Origin: Myxococcales bacterium
Lineage (GTDB): Bacteria; Myxococcota; Myxococcia; Myxococcales; JAJYLH01
Length of the DNA: 62,825 nt
Assembly (NCBI GenBank): GCA_021787845.1
Contig: JAJYLH010000032.1
Span: 1 to 62,825, forward strand
Direction: 5' to 3'
A program made the position numbers and the translations under genes. The stretch's first letter is position 1, and every line of letters begins with the position of its first letter. The notes beneath the pieces were generated by a model, which saw only the letters and a program-made list of their open reading frames with translations, was not told where the DNA came from and did no database searches. Of this stretch, positions 55,157 through 62,825 are shown one piece after another.

Positions 55157-56816
55157 GGGCAGCTCCGTCCCGACCATCCGCGCGCCGCGCGGCACCGAGC
55201 TTTCCTGCAAGGGCTGGGTGCAGGAAGCCGCGATGCGGATGCTGATGAACAACTTGGACCCCGAGGTCGCCGAGCGGCCGGAAGAGCTGGTCGTCTACGG
55301 CGGTCGTGGGAAGGCGGCGCGCGATTGGCCATCGTACCACCGCATCGTCGCGTCGCTCGAGGCGCTGGAGAACGACGAGACGCTCCTCGTTCAAAGCGGC
55401 AAGCCGGTCGGCATCGCCAGGACGCATCCCGACGCGCCGCGGGTGCTGATTGCGAACTCGAACCTGGTCGGCAAGTGGGCGACCTGGGAGCACTTCTGGG
55501 AGCTCGAACGCAAGGGTCTGATGATGTTCGGGCAGATGACCGCCGGGTCGTGGATCTACATCGGCACGCAAGGGATTCTGCAAGGCACCTACGAGACCTT
55601 CGCGGCGGCCGGGCGGCAGCACTTCGGCGGCGACCTGTCGGGCAAGCTCATCCTCTCGGGCGGCCTGGGCGGCATGGGAGGCGCGCAGCCGCTCGCCGCG
55701 ACGATGGCCGGCGCGATTTTCCTGGGCGTCGAGGTCGATCCCGCGCGCGTCCGGCGGCGGCTCGAAACCCGCTACCTCGACGAGCAGGCGACGAGCCTCG
55801 ACGACGCGCTCCGGCGCATCGGCAACGCGCGCTACGAGAGGAGAGCCGTGTCGATCGGCCTCGTCGGGAACGCCGCGGACGTGTTCGCTGAGCTCGTCAA
55901 GCGCGGCGTGACGCCGGAGCTGGTGACCGATCAGACGAGCGCGCACGACCCGCTCAACGGTTACGTGCCCAACCGGATGAGCCTGGCGGAAGCGCTGGAG
56001 CTTCGTCGCACCCACCCCGAGGAGTACATCCGCCGCGCGAAGGAGACGATGGCCGAGCACGTCAGCGCGATGCTCGATTTCCAGAAGAAGGGCGCGCACG
56101 TCTTCGACTATGGCAACAACATCCGGGCCTTCGCGAAAGAGGCCGGGTGCGAGAACGCGTTCGACTTCCCGGGCTTCGTCCCGGCGTACATCCGGCCGAT
56201 GTTCTGCCGCGGCGAGGGGCCGTTCCGGTGGGTCGCGCTGTCGGGAGATCCGAACGACATCCGCACGACCGACGAGGAGCTGATCAGACTCTTTCCCGAG
56301 AAGCACGACATGATCCGCTGGCTGCGCACGGCCGAGGAGCGGGTCCAGTTCCAAGGCTTGCCCGCGCGCATCTGCTGGCTCGGCCTGGGCGAGCGCGACA
56401 AGGCGGGGCTACTGTTCAACGACCTTGTCGCGAGCGGGCGCGTCAAAGCGCCCATCGTCATCGGCCGCGACCACCTCGACGCGGGGAGCGTCGCGAGCCC
56501 CAACCGCGAAACGGAAGCGATGAAGGATGGCACCGACGCGGTCGCCGACTGGCCGGTCCTCAACGCGCTCTTGAACGCGGTCAACGGCGCCTCGTGGGTG
56601 AGCTTCCATCACGGCGGCGGCGTCGGGATGGGCTACGCCCTTCACGCCGGGCAAGTGATCGTCGCCGATGGCACGGGGGAAGCAGCGCGCCGGCTCGAAC
56701 GCGTCCTCACCGGCGACCCGCTGACCGGCGTGTTCCGACACGTCGACGCCGGCTACGAAGAAGCTATCCAGGTCGCCCACCGGCGCGGCGCGAAGATTCC
56801 CGGCGTGACGGTCTGA
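55155..56816 (+). CDS. hutU: Urocanate hydratase
   Basis: 553 aa from the ATG at 55155, after GAAGGAGG. It turns urocanate into imidazolonepropionate in histidine breakdown. Key runs: [48 protein letters not shown] (NAD site) and the active-site Cys in [13 protein letters not shown]. Other hut genes are absent, so this gene stands apart from any histidine operon. Confidence 0.96.
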   Translation: MGSSVPTIRAPRGTELSCKGWVQEAAMRMLMNNLDPEVAERPEELVVYGGRGKAARDWPSYHRIVASLEALENDETLLVQSGKPVGIARTHPDAPRVLIANSNLVGKWATWEHFWELERKGLMMFGQMTAGSWIYIGTQGILQGTYETFAAAGRQHFGGDLSGKLILSGGLGGMGGAQPLAATMAGAIFLGVEVDPARVRRRLETRYLDEQATSLDDALRRIGNARYERRAVSIGLVGNAADVFAELVKRGVTPELVTDQTSAHDPLNGYVPNRMSLAEALELRRTHPEEYIRRAKETMAEHVSAMLDFQKKGAHVFDYGNNIRAFAKEAGCENAFDFPGFVPAYIRPMFCRGEGPFRWVALSGDPNDIRTTDEELIRLFPEKHDMIRWLRTAEERVQFQGLPARICWLGLGERDKAGLLFNDLVASGRVKAPIVIGRDHLDAGSVASPNRETEAMKDGTDAVADWPVLNALLNAVNGASWVSFHHGGGVGMGYALHAGQVIVADGTGEAARRLERVLTGDPLTGVFRHVDAGYEEAIQVAHRRGAKIPGVTV

Positions 56817-56836
56817 GCGCAGTAAGCGGGCAAAGC

Positions 56837-57014
56837 CAGTAGGATGGACAGTCCGGTCGCGTGTTGAGCGCGAGAAGTTGTAGCAACGATCGCGCGACCG
56901 GCTGTCCGTCGTTCCAGAGCGCTCGCACAAGGAGCGGCGGATCAGCGCGCTCGGGAGCGTCGGACAGCCGTCCGTCGCGCCTGCTGGCGCACGGCCGGAC
57001 TGTCCAACCTACTG
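56837..57014. mobile_element. 178-bp inverted-repeat element (MITE-like), copy 1
   Basis: Ends CAGTAGGATGGACAGTCCGG and, inverted, CAGTAGGTTGGACAGTCCGG: 20 bp with one mismatch. It has no open protein frame of interest. Internal sequence (CGGCTGTCCGTCGTTCCAGA) is shared with copy 2. It lies between convergent hutU and moeB and supplies the TAG stop codon of moeB. Confidence 0.75.
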
Positions 57015-58169
57015 TCTCAAGAGGGCACAGGCGACTTCGCCGTACTCGGGCAGCTCGGTCATCTTCACCGGTCCGCAGGCGATGCAGCTCGGGTCTCTCT
57101 TGTACCTGAGCTCGCGGAACGTCTGCTCGAGCGCGTCGTAGACGACGAGCCGTCCGACGAGCGGCCGCCCCCGGCGCAAGAGGAGCTTGAGCGCTTCCAC
57201 CGCCTGGAGCGACCCGATGATGCCGGGCACCACCCCGAGGACGCCCGCCTCCTGACAGGTCGGCGCGAAGTCCGCTGGCGGCGGCTCCGGGAAGAGGCAG
57301 CGGTAGCAGGGGCCATCGCCCGGCACGAAGGTCGTCACCTGCCCCTCGAACCGGAAAACCGAGCCGTGTACGCTCGGCTTGCGCAGCATCACGCAGGCGT
57401 CGTTGACGAGATAGCGGGTGGAGAAGTTGTCGCAGCCGTCGACGACGAGATCGTAGCCGGCAAGGATCTCGAGCGCGTTCTCGCGGGTCAGCCGCGCGCG
57501 ATGCTCGATGACGCGGACGCCCGGGTTCAACGCCTGGATGGTCTTCGCGGCGCTCGCGGTCTTCGGCATCCCGACGCGATCGGTCGCGTGGAGGATCTGT
57601 CGCTGGAGGTTCGACTCGTCGACCACGTCGTCGTCGATGATGCCGAGAGTGCCGACGCCGGCGGCGGCGAGGTAGAGCGCGCTCGGGCTCCCGAGTGCCC
57701 CGGCGCCGATGCAGAGCACCTTCGACGCGAGCAGCTCGAGCTGCCCTTCCTCGCCCACCTCCGGTATCGAGACCTGCCGGCGATAGCGAGACCGCTCTTG
57801 GCCGGTGAGCTGTCGCGGTGTCGCCGATGGGCCGCCCGACCGCTTCCACTGATCGAACCCGCCGGCCAGGGACCAGACCTTCGTGTAGCCGAGCGCCTGA
57901 AGCGTCTTTGCCGCGAGGAGCGACCGGATGCCCTCCGCGCAGTAGACCACCACCGGCCGGTGCCTCGGGATCCGCGCCTCGACCTCGAGCTCGAGATGGC
58001 CGCGAGGTATCGACACCGCTCCCGGAAGGCTTCCCGCGTCGAGCTCGCTGTGGTCGCGCACGTCCAGCAGCTCGAGCCCTACGCCCGCGTCGAGCAATCG
58101 CCGCAGCTCCTCGACGGAGATCTCCGGCACCGTGCGCCGCGCATCATCGAGCAGGTCCAGACCGCTCAT
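57009..58169 (-). CDS. moeB: Rhodanese-MoeB fusion, sulfur-carrier adenylyltransferase
   Basis: 386 aa. Residues 15-110 are a rhodanese domain (ELLDVRDHSELDAGSLPG, active Cys in VVYCAEGIRS). Residues 125-386 are a ThiF/MoeB E1 domain: ATP loop LCIGAGALGSPSALYLA, DGCDNFSTRYLVN, zinc pairs CYRC and CIAC, and TCQEAGVLG. It adenylates and probably thiolates MoaD/ThiS-like sulfur carriers. The last two sense codons and the TAG stop (LRQ-TAG) run into an inverted-repeat element. Confidence 0.92.
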   Translation of the reverse strand: MSGLDLLDDARRTVPEISVEELRRLLDAGVGLELLDVRDHSELDAGSLPGAVSIPRGHLELEVEARIPRHRPVVVYCAEGIRSLLAAKTLQALGYTKVWSLAGGFDQWKRSGGPSATPRQLTGQERSRYRRQVSIPEVGEEGQLELLASKVLCIGAGALGSPSALYLAAAGVGTLGIIDDDVVDESNLQRQILHATDRVGMPKTASAAKTIQALNPGVRVIEHRARLTRENALEILAGYDLVVDGCDNFSTRYLVNDACVMLRKPSVHGSVFRFEGQVTTFVPGDGPCYRCLFPEPPPADFAPTCQEAGVLGVVPGIIGSLQAVEALKLLLRRGRPLVGRLVVYDALEQTFRELRYKRDPSCIACGPVKMTELPEYGEVACALLRQ

Positions 58170-58312
58170 CGCTCCCTCTGGGGTCCCCGGAACAACGATC
58201 CGCTTGCCCTCTGCTCCGTGCCTATCCGGTTGACATACTTACACCCGGTCGATCGTCGTAGGGCAGGGGCTGGTCTTCCCCTTGACGCAACATCGATGTA
58301 GCGACAGCCAGC

Positions 58313-58496
58313 CAGTAGGATGGGCAGTCCGCGGAATCGCAGCGCGATTCCCGGCTGCCCGTCCTTCCAGAGCGTCCGAGTGCAGGGACAGGCCGACGCC
58401 GCTCGATCCGTCTGGAGGATCCGGTAACGATCGCTCTCGGACGGACAGCCCGCCGAGCGCGAAGAGCCACGCTCGACGGGACTGTCCATCCTACTG
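58313..58496. mobile_element. 184-bp inverted-repeat element (MITE-like), copy 2
   Basis: Ends CAGTAGGATGGGCAGTCC and, inverted, CAGTAGGATGGACAGTCC (one mismatch in 18). The interior CGGCTGCCCGTCCTTCCAGA matches copy 1 with two differences. It lies 143 bp upstream of moeB, so the two copies bracket that gene. The rest of the 499-bp gap 58170-58668 has no gene; the promoter of the SPW gene should be at its right end. Confidence 0.75.
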
Positions 58497-58668
58497 GTGT
58501 CGAGCGGACAGGCATGCTCTCTTCTAACGCGCCAGAGGCGAGGCCGCTTGCGCGCCGGCCGGATGGCGACCACGCGGCCGGCGGTCCGCCGCCTGGGGCG
58601 CGACTTCCCCAACGGGCCCGCTGGCCCCAAGTTCCTTGCGTGAACAGGCGGCTTCGGAGGAGGGGAGC

Positions 58669-59055
58669 ATGGCGACCATGAACGAAACGAGCCCGGTCGT
58701 GCGCACCGGCCCGCCGGCGGAGGCGACCGGCGCCCGGTACGTGAACCTCGTCTTGAGCGTGTGGCTCTTCATCTCGGCGTTCGTCTGGACCCACACGATG
58801 GCGCAGCAGACGAACACCTGGATCTGCGGCGTCTTGGGCGCCATCTTCGCCCTCATCGCGATGAGCGTCCCGGCGGTCCGCTACCTGAACACGCTGCTCT
58901 CCATCTGGCTGTTCATCTCGGCGTTCGCGCTGGCGACGGTCAACGTCGGCACCGTCTGGAACAACGCGCTCGTCGCCATCGCGATGTTCGTCGTGTCGCT
59001 CATCGGCGCCAGCGCCGACCTCCCGATGCGCCGGCGGCCGGTCCATCCGGCGTAG
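58669..59055 (+). CDS. SPW-repeat membrane protein
   Basis: 128 aa after a strong GGAGGAGGGG. Four hydrophobic helices in two homologous pairs: NLVLSVWLFISAFVW and NTLLSIWLFISAFAL are the two SPW-type repeats (Pfam SPW family), followed by WNNALVAIAMFVVS. Small integral membrane protein of unknown role. Confidence 0.85.
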   Translation: MATMNETSPVVRTGPPAEATGARYVNLVLSVWLFISAFVWTHTMAQQTNTWICGVLGAIFALIAMSVPAVRYLNTLLSIWLFISAFALATVNVGTVWNNALVAIAMFVVSLIGASADLPMRRRPVHPA

Positions 59056-59069
59056 GAAACGCGGGCGAC

Positions 59070-59110
59070 GATCAGACCGATCGGTCCGATCCGACCGATC
59101 GGTCCGATCA
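59070..59110. repeat. 9-bp tandem array, copy 3
   Basis: GATCAGACC, GATCGGTCC, GATCCGACC, GATCGGTCC, GATCA: four full units and a partial, near-palindromic overall. It lies between convergent SPW and GspE/PilB-like genes. Same family as 13429 and 35273. Confidence 0.85.
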
Positions 59111-59115
59111 CGCGC

Positions 59116-60933
59116 TCAAATCGTCGTCGCGCGCAGGACCTCGTCGACCGTCGTGTGTCCGAGCGCGACCTTGCGGGCGCCGCTCTCGCGTAGCGTGTGC
59201 ATCCCTTGCGCCCGCCGCGCGCTCTCCTGGACCGAGGCGAGGGTGGCGCCGTTGGCGACGAGCTCGCGCAGGTCGTTCGTCAGGGTGAGCAGCTCGAAGA
59301 CCGCGGAACGGCCGAGAAACCCGGTCATCCGGCACTTCGGGCAGCCGGCGCCGCGGCGCGCACGCACGTCGTCTGAAAGCTCGACGCCCAGCGCCTGCAC
59401 CTCGTCGGCGGTCAGCGTCGCGTCGGCGCCGCAGTGGGGGCAGACGGTCCGCACGAGCCGCTGCGCCATCACGCCCACCAGGCTCGACGCGATGAGAAAC
59501 GGCTCCACACCCAGGTCCCGCAAGCGCACCACCGCCTCGACCGCGGAGTTCGTGTGCAAGGTCGAGAGCACGAGGTGGCCGGTGAGCGCGGCCTGGACGG
59601 CGGCGGACGCGGTCTCGCGGTCGCGGATTTCGCCGACCATGATCACGTCGGGGTCCTGCCGGAGGATGTGCCGGATGGCCGCCGCGAAGTCGAGGTCGAT
59701 CTTCGGCTGCACCTGGATTTGGTTCAGGCCCTCGAAGACCATCTCGATCGGGTCCTCGATGGTGGTGACGTTGATCTCCGGTCCGGCGACGACGCGCAGC
59801 GCCGAGTAGAGCGTGGTCGTCTTTCCGCTCCCGGTGGGGCCGGTGACCAGGAGCATCCCGTGCGGGCGCGCGATCCAGCTCTCGAAGACCGCCTGCTCCT
59901 CCGGGAAGAAGCCGAGCGACGCGAGGTCCTGCGCGAGCGCGTCCGGGTCGAAGATGCGCAGCACCATCTTCTCGCCGAACGCGGTCGGCACCGTCGAGAC
60001 GCGCAGCTCGACTTCCCTGCCGCTCAACCCCAGCGCTGCCGCCGGGCGTTCGGTCTTGATGCGCCCGTCCTGCGGCCGCCGCTTCTCGGCGATGTCCATC
60101 CGCGCGAGCATCTTCAGCCGCGACACCACCGGCCCGTGGACGCCGTGCGGCAGCGAGTAGACCCGGTGCAACACGCCGTCGATGCGCAGCCTGACGTCGC
60201 TCGTCGCCCGGCGCGGCTCCAGGTGGATGTCGCTCGCCCGCTGCTCGAAGGCGTAGCGCAGGAGGTAGTCGACCGCGGCGACCACCGGCCGGTCGTTCGC
60301 GTCCAGCTCCTTGCCGCCGGAGATGCGCACGAGCTGCTCGAAGTCGGCGAGCTGCGCGCCCGCGAAGCCCGAGTCGGTCATCGCCGCGAGCGACCGCTTG
60401 AAGCCGTAGACGTGCTCGATCGAGCGCAGCACGTCGGCCTTGGCGGAGAGCACCGGCTGGATGGCCGCGTTCGCGAGCTGCCGGAGCGACTCGAACAGCT
60501 CCCGGTCGAACGGGTTGACCACCGCGACGACGAGCTGCCCGTCCTTCCACTCGAGCGGCAGCGCGCCGTGCTTCTCCGCGTACGGCCGCGAGAGCGTCCG
60601 GGTGATGAGCTGCATGTCGAGCTTGAGCGGGTCGATCTTGCGGTACTCGAGGCCGGCCGCGCGCGCCGCCGCCTCGGTCACCTGGTCCTCGTCGAGGCTC
60701 TGCCCCGGCTGGCCGCGCGCCGGAATCGAAAGCGCCGCCGCCAGCTCCACCGGCGAAACCTCGTACCCCTTGGGGCCTCCCCGCTCCCTCGCGAGCCGCA
60801 CCCGCGCCGCCGGCGCGCGCGCTTCCGCCTCCTCCCTCAGCGCCGGCGTCAAGAGCCCCGCCGCCTGCAACCCGTCGAGCACGAACGAGAGGTGGAAGTC
60901 GCCGCGCTGCCGCGGCTTTCGCAAGGGCGCCAT
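59116..60933 (-). CDS. GspE/PilB-type secretion ATPase
   Basis: 605 aa. An MshEN-like N-terminal region (about 60-170) precedes the ATPase: Walker [11 protein letters not shown], Asp box TIEDPIEMV, Walker B GEIRDRETA, His box HLVLSTLHTN. A zinc loop with CPHC and CPKC is the GspE/PilB signature. Drives type II secretion or type IV pilus extension from the cytoplasmic face. No pilus or gsp genes are alongside, so it may be a stand-alone paralogue. Its start lies 66 bp from the stop of the YXWXP-repeat gene to the right. Confidence 0.92.
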   Translation of the reverse strand: MAPLRKPRQRGDFHLSFVLDGLQAAGLLTPALREEAEARAPAARVRLARERGGPKGYEVSPVELAAALSIPARGQPGQSLDEDQVTEAAARAAGLEYRKIDPLKLDMQLITRTLSRPYAEKHGALPLEWKDGQLVVAVVNPFDRELFESLRQLANAAIQPVLSAKADVLRSIEHVYGFKRSLAAMTDSGFAGAQLADFEQLVRISGGKELDANDRPVVAAVDYLLRYAFEQRASDIHLEPRRATSDVRLRIDGVLHRVYSLPHGVHGPVVSRLKMLARMDIAEKRRPQDGRIKTERPAAALGLSGREVELRVSTVPTAFGEKMVLRIFDPDALAQDLASLGFFPEEQAVFESWIARPHGMLLVTGPTGSGKTTTLYSALRVVAGPEINVTTIEDPIEMVFEGLNQIQVQPKIDLDFAAAIRHILRQDPDVIMVGEIRDRETASAAVQAALTGHLVLSTLHTNSAVEAVVRLRDLGVEPFLIASSLVGVMAQRLVRTVCPHCGADATLTADEVQALGVELSDDVRARRGAGCPKCRMTGFLGRSAVFELLTLTNDLRELVANGATLASVQESARRAQGMHTLRESGARKVALGHTTVDEVLRATTI

Positions 60934-60999
60934 CAGGCCGACCGTTCTAGCACGAGAGCTCGCTCGAGCTCTCCGACGCGCGCCGATCGGCTCGCCGGT

Positions 61000-62166
61000 C
61001 TATCGCCGCTCGGGCCTCGGCCGTGGGGCCCGACGCCGGGGCGGCGGGGCGTTGCCGTGCTCGTTGCGCCGGTCGTTGCGCCGTTGCTGTGGCGCGACCC
61101 GGATCGGCTGGCTGAACCGCGGTGGCGGGTTGTAGCGGCGGAACTGGGGAGCAGGAGCGGCGCGGCGAGGCGGCGGCTGGTAAGCGGGGCGCGGCCCCGG
61201 CCGGCGCTCGGGCGCGGGGAAGGCCGGCGCGGGGACGCGTTCGACGGCTCCCGGCCGGCGAGAGGGCACCGGCCGAGGGTAGCCCGGGTGGTAGCGCTCG
61301 ACGCCGCGGTTGCGCGGGAAGTTCGGCGGCCGGGTCGGGACCGGTCGCGCCTCTCCGTGCCAGACCGGGACGAAGCGCTGCGGAACGACGGGCACCGGAC
61401 GCGCGCGCCCGGTCGCGACCGGCACCGGCCGGATCACCCGATGGGTGTACCGCTCGACCCGCACGGGCTGGGGACCCGGGTTGTAGGCGTAGCCGCGATA
61501 GCGCACGTAGGTCTCGACCGGCCGGGTGTCCGTGTAGACGTACCGGACGCGCTCGCGCGGGACGACGTAGACGCCGACGTCGGGCTCGTCGAAGACGTTG
61601 ACCTGGACGAAGGCCCAGTAGGGGCCGTACCAAGCGGCAGTCCAGCCGGGGGGCGGCAGCGGTGCCCACCCCACGTAGCCGCCGCCCCAGCGCCAGTCGA
61701 CCCAGGCGGGCGCCCAGACGAAGCCCGGCACCCAGACCCACCCGTAGGTCGCGTCGAGCGCCCACCGGCCGTAGTGGAAACAGGCCCAGCCGAAGGGCAG
61801 GCCGCTGACGAAGGACCAGCCGTACGGGGTGTAGACCCAGCGGCCGTAGCTGACGTAGGGCCTGAAATCGGGGCCGACGACCGAGGCGTAGGGTCGGAAG
61901 ACCCAGCCGAACGCCGGCAGGTCGAGCCACTCGCCGTAGGGCGCGAGGCTGTTGTAGAAGCTGTCGAAATCGACCTGCGCGCCCGGGCTCTCGGCGATGG
62001 CGCTGGGCGCGACCGGCGCGGGCGGCTGGTAGCCTCCGCTGTTGGATTCCCACTGACCGATGCTCTCGTCGCCGTAGTCGTCGCCGTAGTCCTGCGCGTG
62101 CGCGACCTGACCGAAAGCGACCACCGCCGCGACGGCGAGCCAGCCTGCCTGTTTCCACGCCACCAT
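61000..62166 (-). CDS. Exported aromatic YXWXP-repeat protein, DUF6600-like
   Basis: 388 aa from the ATG at 62166, after AAGGAG. A signal peptide (LAVAAVVAFGQVAHAQ) is followed by an Asp/Tyr-rich stretch and a domain of Tyr/Trp/Pro repeats (YGWSFVSG, YGRWALDATYGWVWVPGF, WGGGYVGWAPLPPPGW) as in DUF6600 proteins. The last 130 residues are Pro/Arg-rich and probably disordered. Secreted or periplasmic; function unknown. May bind a surface polymer through the aromatic and basic regions. Confidence 0.8.
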   Translation of the reverse strand: MVAWKQAGWLAVAAVVAFGQVAHAQDYGDDYGDESIGQWESNSGGYQPPAPVAPSAIAESPGAQVDFDSFYNSLAPYGEWLDLPAFGWVFRPYASVVGPDFRPYVSYGRWVYTPYGWSFVSGLPFGWACFHYGRWALDATYGWVWVPGFVWAPAWVDWRWGGGYVGWAPLPPPGWTAAWYGPYWAFVQVNVFDEPDVGVYVVPRERVRYVYTDTRPVETYVRYRGYAYNPGPQPVRVERYTHRVIRPVPVATGRARPVPVVPQRFVPVWHGEARPVPTRPPNFPRNRGVERYHPGYPRPVPSRRPGAVERVPAPAFPAPERRPGPRPAYQPPPRRAAPAPQFRRYNPPPRFSQPIRVAPQQRRNDRRNEHGNAPPPRRRAPRPRPERR

Positions 62167-62466
62167 GGTCCGCTCCTTCCCCGGTTCTCCCCGCCGGACG
62201 ATCTGTAACACTTCGACGGGCGTCGCGCGCGCCGATTCATCCGAGGCGGTCCAGTCGTCGAGTCGGAGCGCGAGCCTTCGAGCGCATCTCGGCCTCCGAC
62301 ACGGCAGCGGGACGACGGGTAAGACCCCATGGCCTGCCGGGCATCAACGTGCCCGGAGGAGAACGGTGCCGGGCCGCCGGCCTGGCGTCGGGCCAGCGCC
62401 CGCATCCCAAACGATCGGGCTCCGACTTTGCCGGCGTCGACCCGATGAGCGGACGGGCTCGGAATG

Positions 62467-62535
62467 GTAGTGGCGGCTCTCTGGCCCAGCACGCCAACGA
62501 TCGCGATCATGCCGGGCCAGAGGGCCGGCACTACT
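62467..62535. repeat. REP-like hairpin
   Basis: GTAGTGGCGGCTCTCTGGCC and its near-complement (GGCCAGAGGGCCGGCACTAC) form an imperfect ~20-bp stem. The right arm matches the hairpin at 30758-30780, identifying a repeated family. Confidence 0.6.
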
Positions 62536-62557
62536 GACTTGCCGCGTGGCTTGGCAG

Positions 62558-62702
62558 TATTAATCGTTACGAAAGTATCTGCACCTCGCATCATAGTCGT
62601 GGCACGGGCGTCCCCGCCCGTGTAGCCTTCGTTGTGGCTTTCGCAGGCGAGGACGCCTGTGCCACGAGACTCCGACTGCGACTACTTTCGCAACGATTAA
62701 TA
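62558..62702. mobile_element. 145-bp MITE-like inverted-repeat element
   Basis: Ends TATTAATCGTTACGAAAGTA and, inverted, TATTAATCGTTGCGAAAGTA. AT-rich ends differ sharply from the local GC. Inside is a second nested inverted repeat (CGTGGCACGGGCGTCC with GGACGCCTGTGCCACG), so nearly the whole element can fold. No coding frame. Confidence 0.7.
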
Positions 62703-62825
62703 GAGGCTGGGTATCCAGACATCTCAGGTTGTCGTTCCCGCTCGCCCTGAGGCGGCCGGGCCCACGGACCTCGCTCGTTGCCACCGCCCTCGTGCCCGGC
62801 CCTCGAAGGGCCGCGAGGGCTCGGC

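Larger units (their letters stand above)
62167..62825. other. 659-bp right-end gap rich in hairpins
   Basis: No credible gene. The stretch holds two adjacent inverted-repeat structures (listed separately) and further short GC-rich palindromes around 62330-62400. It looks like a landing area for small dispersed repeats. Confidence 0.55.

Noticed and set aside
58230-58258. TTGACA at 58230 as a promoter
   Set aside because: No acceptable -10 box follows at 16-18 bases, and the next plus-strand gene is more than 400 bases away across an inverted-repeat element.
59434-62208. A 924-aa open frame on the plus strand
   Set aside because: It is the antisense of the GspE/PilB ATPase and the YXWXP protein. 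The high GC keeps such frames open, and no domain is visible in it.

Overview
The window is high-GC DNA from a Gram-negative bacterium. The best guess is Myxococcota or a related former deltaproteobacterial lineage. Support for this: a sigma-54 activator, a ferrochelatase with an internal cysteine cluster of the type known from Myxococcus, FHA, SEC-C and GspE/PilB proteins, many small conserved proteins, and an Mpl/LD-carboxypeptidase murein-recycling locus. This placement is an inference from gene content and was not tested by search.

Positions 1-11256 are the right part of an integrative element that ends in the 3' end of a tRNA-Asp gene. Next to the tRNA lie a tyrosine integrase (10097-11239) and an excisionase-like protein. 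Upstream is a tight plus-strand transfer-like module: zinc-knuckle protein, membrane protein with a vWA-like ectodomain, 50-aa single-TM protein, VirD4/TraD-like ATPase, membrane zinc-ribbon protein and replication-relaxation protein. The far left carries the most unusual cargo, a minus-strand three-gene operon (2957 to 58) visibly poorer in GC: a 99-aa protein, a protein joining an N-terminal HEPN-like segment (motif R91-N-x-x-x-H96) to a complete FtsA actin-like ATPase with a membrane-targeting helix, and a membrane protein. It is divergent from an RtcR-like regulator (CARF-like sensor plus sigma-54 AAA+ plus HTH). I propose this as a previously undescribed, ligand-controlled stress or defence system aimed at the membrane or division machinery.

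From 11355 rightward the gene content is chromosomal: tRNA-Val, a UPF1-like helicase, an M50 peptidase, an ECF sigma/anti-sigma pair with a visible autoregulatory promoter, otsA, a 3-methyladenine glycosylase, an FHA protein, nusB-ribH, a holin-like/DUF3618 membrane cassette, xdhAB, clpX, truA, fmt-TSUP, an AroE-like protein lacking the catalytic residues, a thioredoxin-fold ferredoxin, Hsp20, a double-domain ThyX, an rRNA methyltransferase, a glycosyltransferase, a cyclophilin, a WbpA-type UDP-sugar dehydrogenase and hemH. Then come a four-gene murein-recycling operon (72-aa protein, LD-carboxypeptidase/beta-lactamase fusion, Mpl, TlpA-like), a P1 peptidase, a TANGO2/NRDE protein, a Ddl-like ligase with a DUF4177-like protein, hutU, a rhodanese-MoeB fusion, an SPW membrane protein, a GspE/PilB ATPase and a YXWXP-repeat exported protein.

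Intergenic space is rich in structure: three arrays of a 9-bp GATC-based repeat, two ~180-bp inverted-repeat elements flanking moeB (one supplies its stop codon), a third MITE-like element near the right end, and REP-like hairpins. Most convergent gaps longer than 60 bp hold one of these, probably serving as bidirectional terminators.
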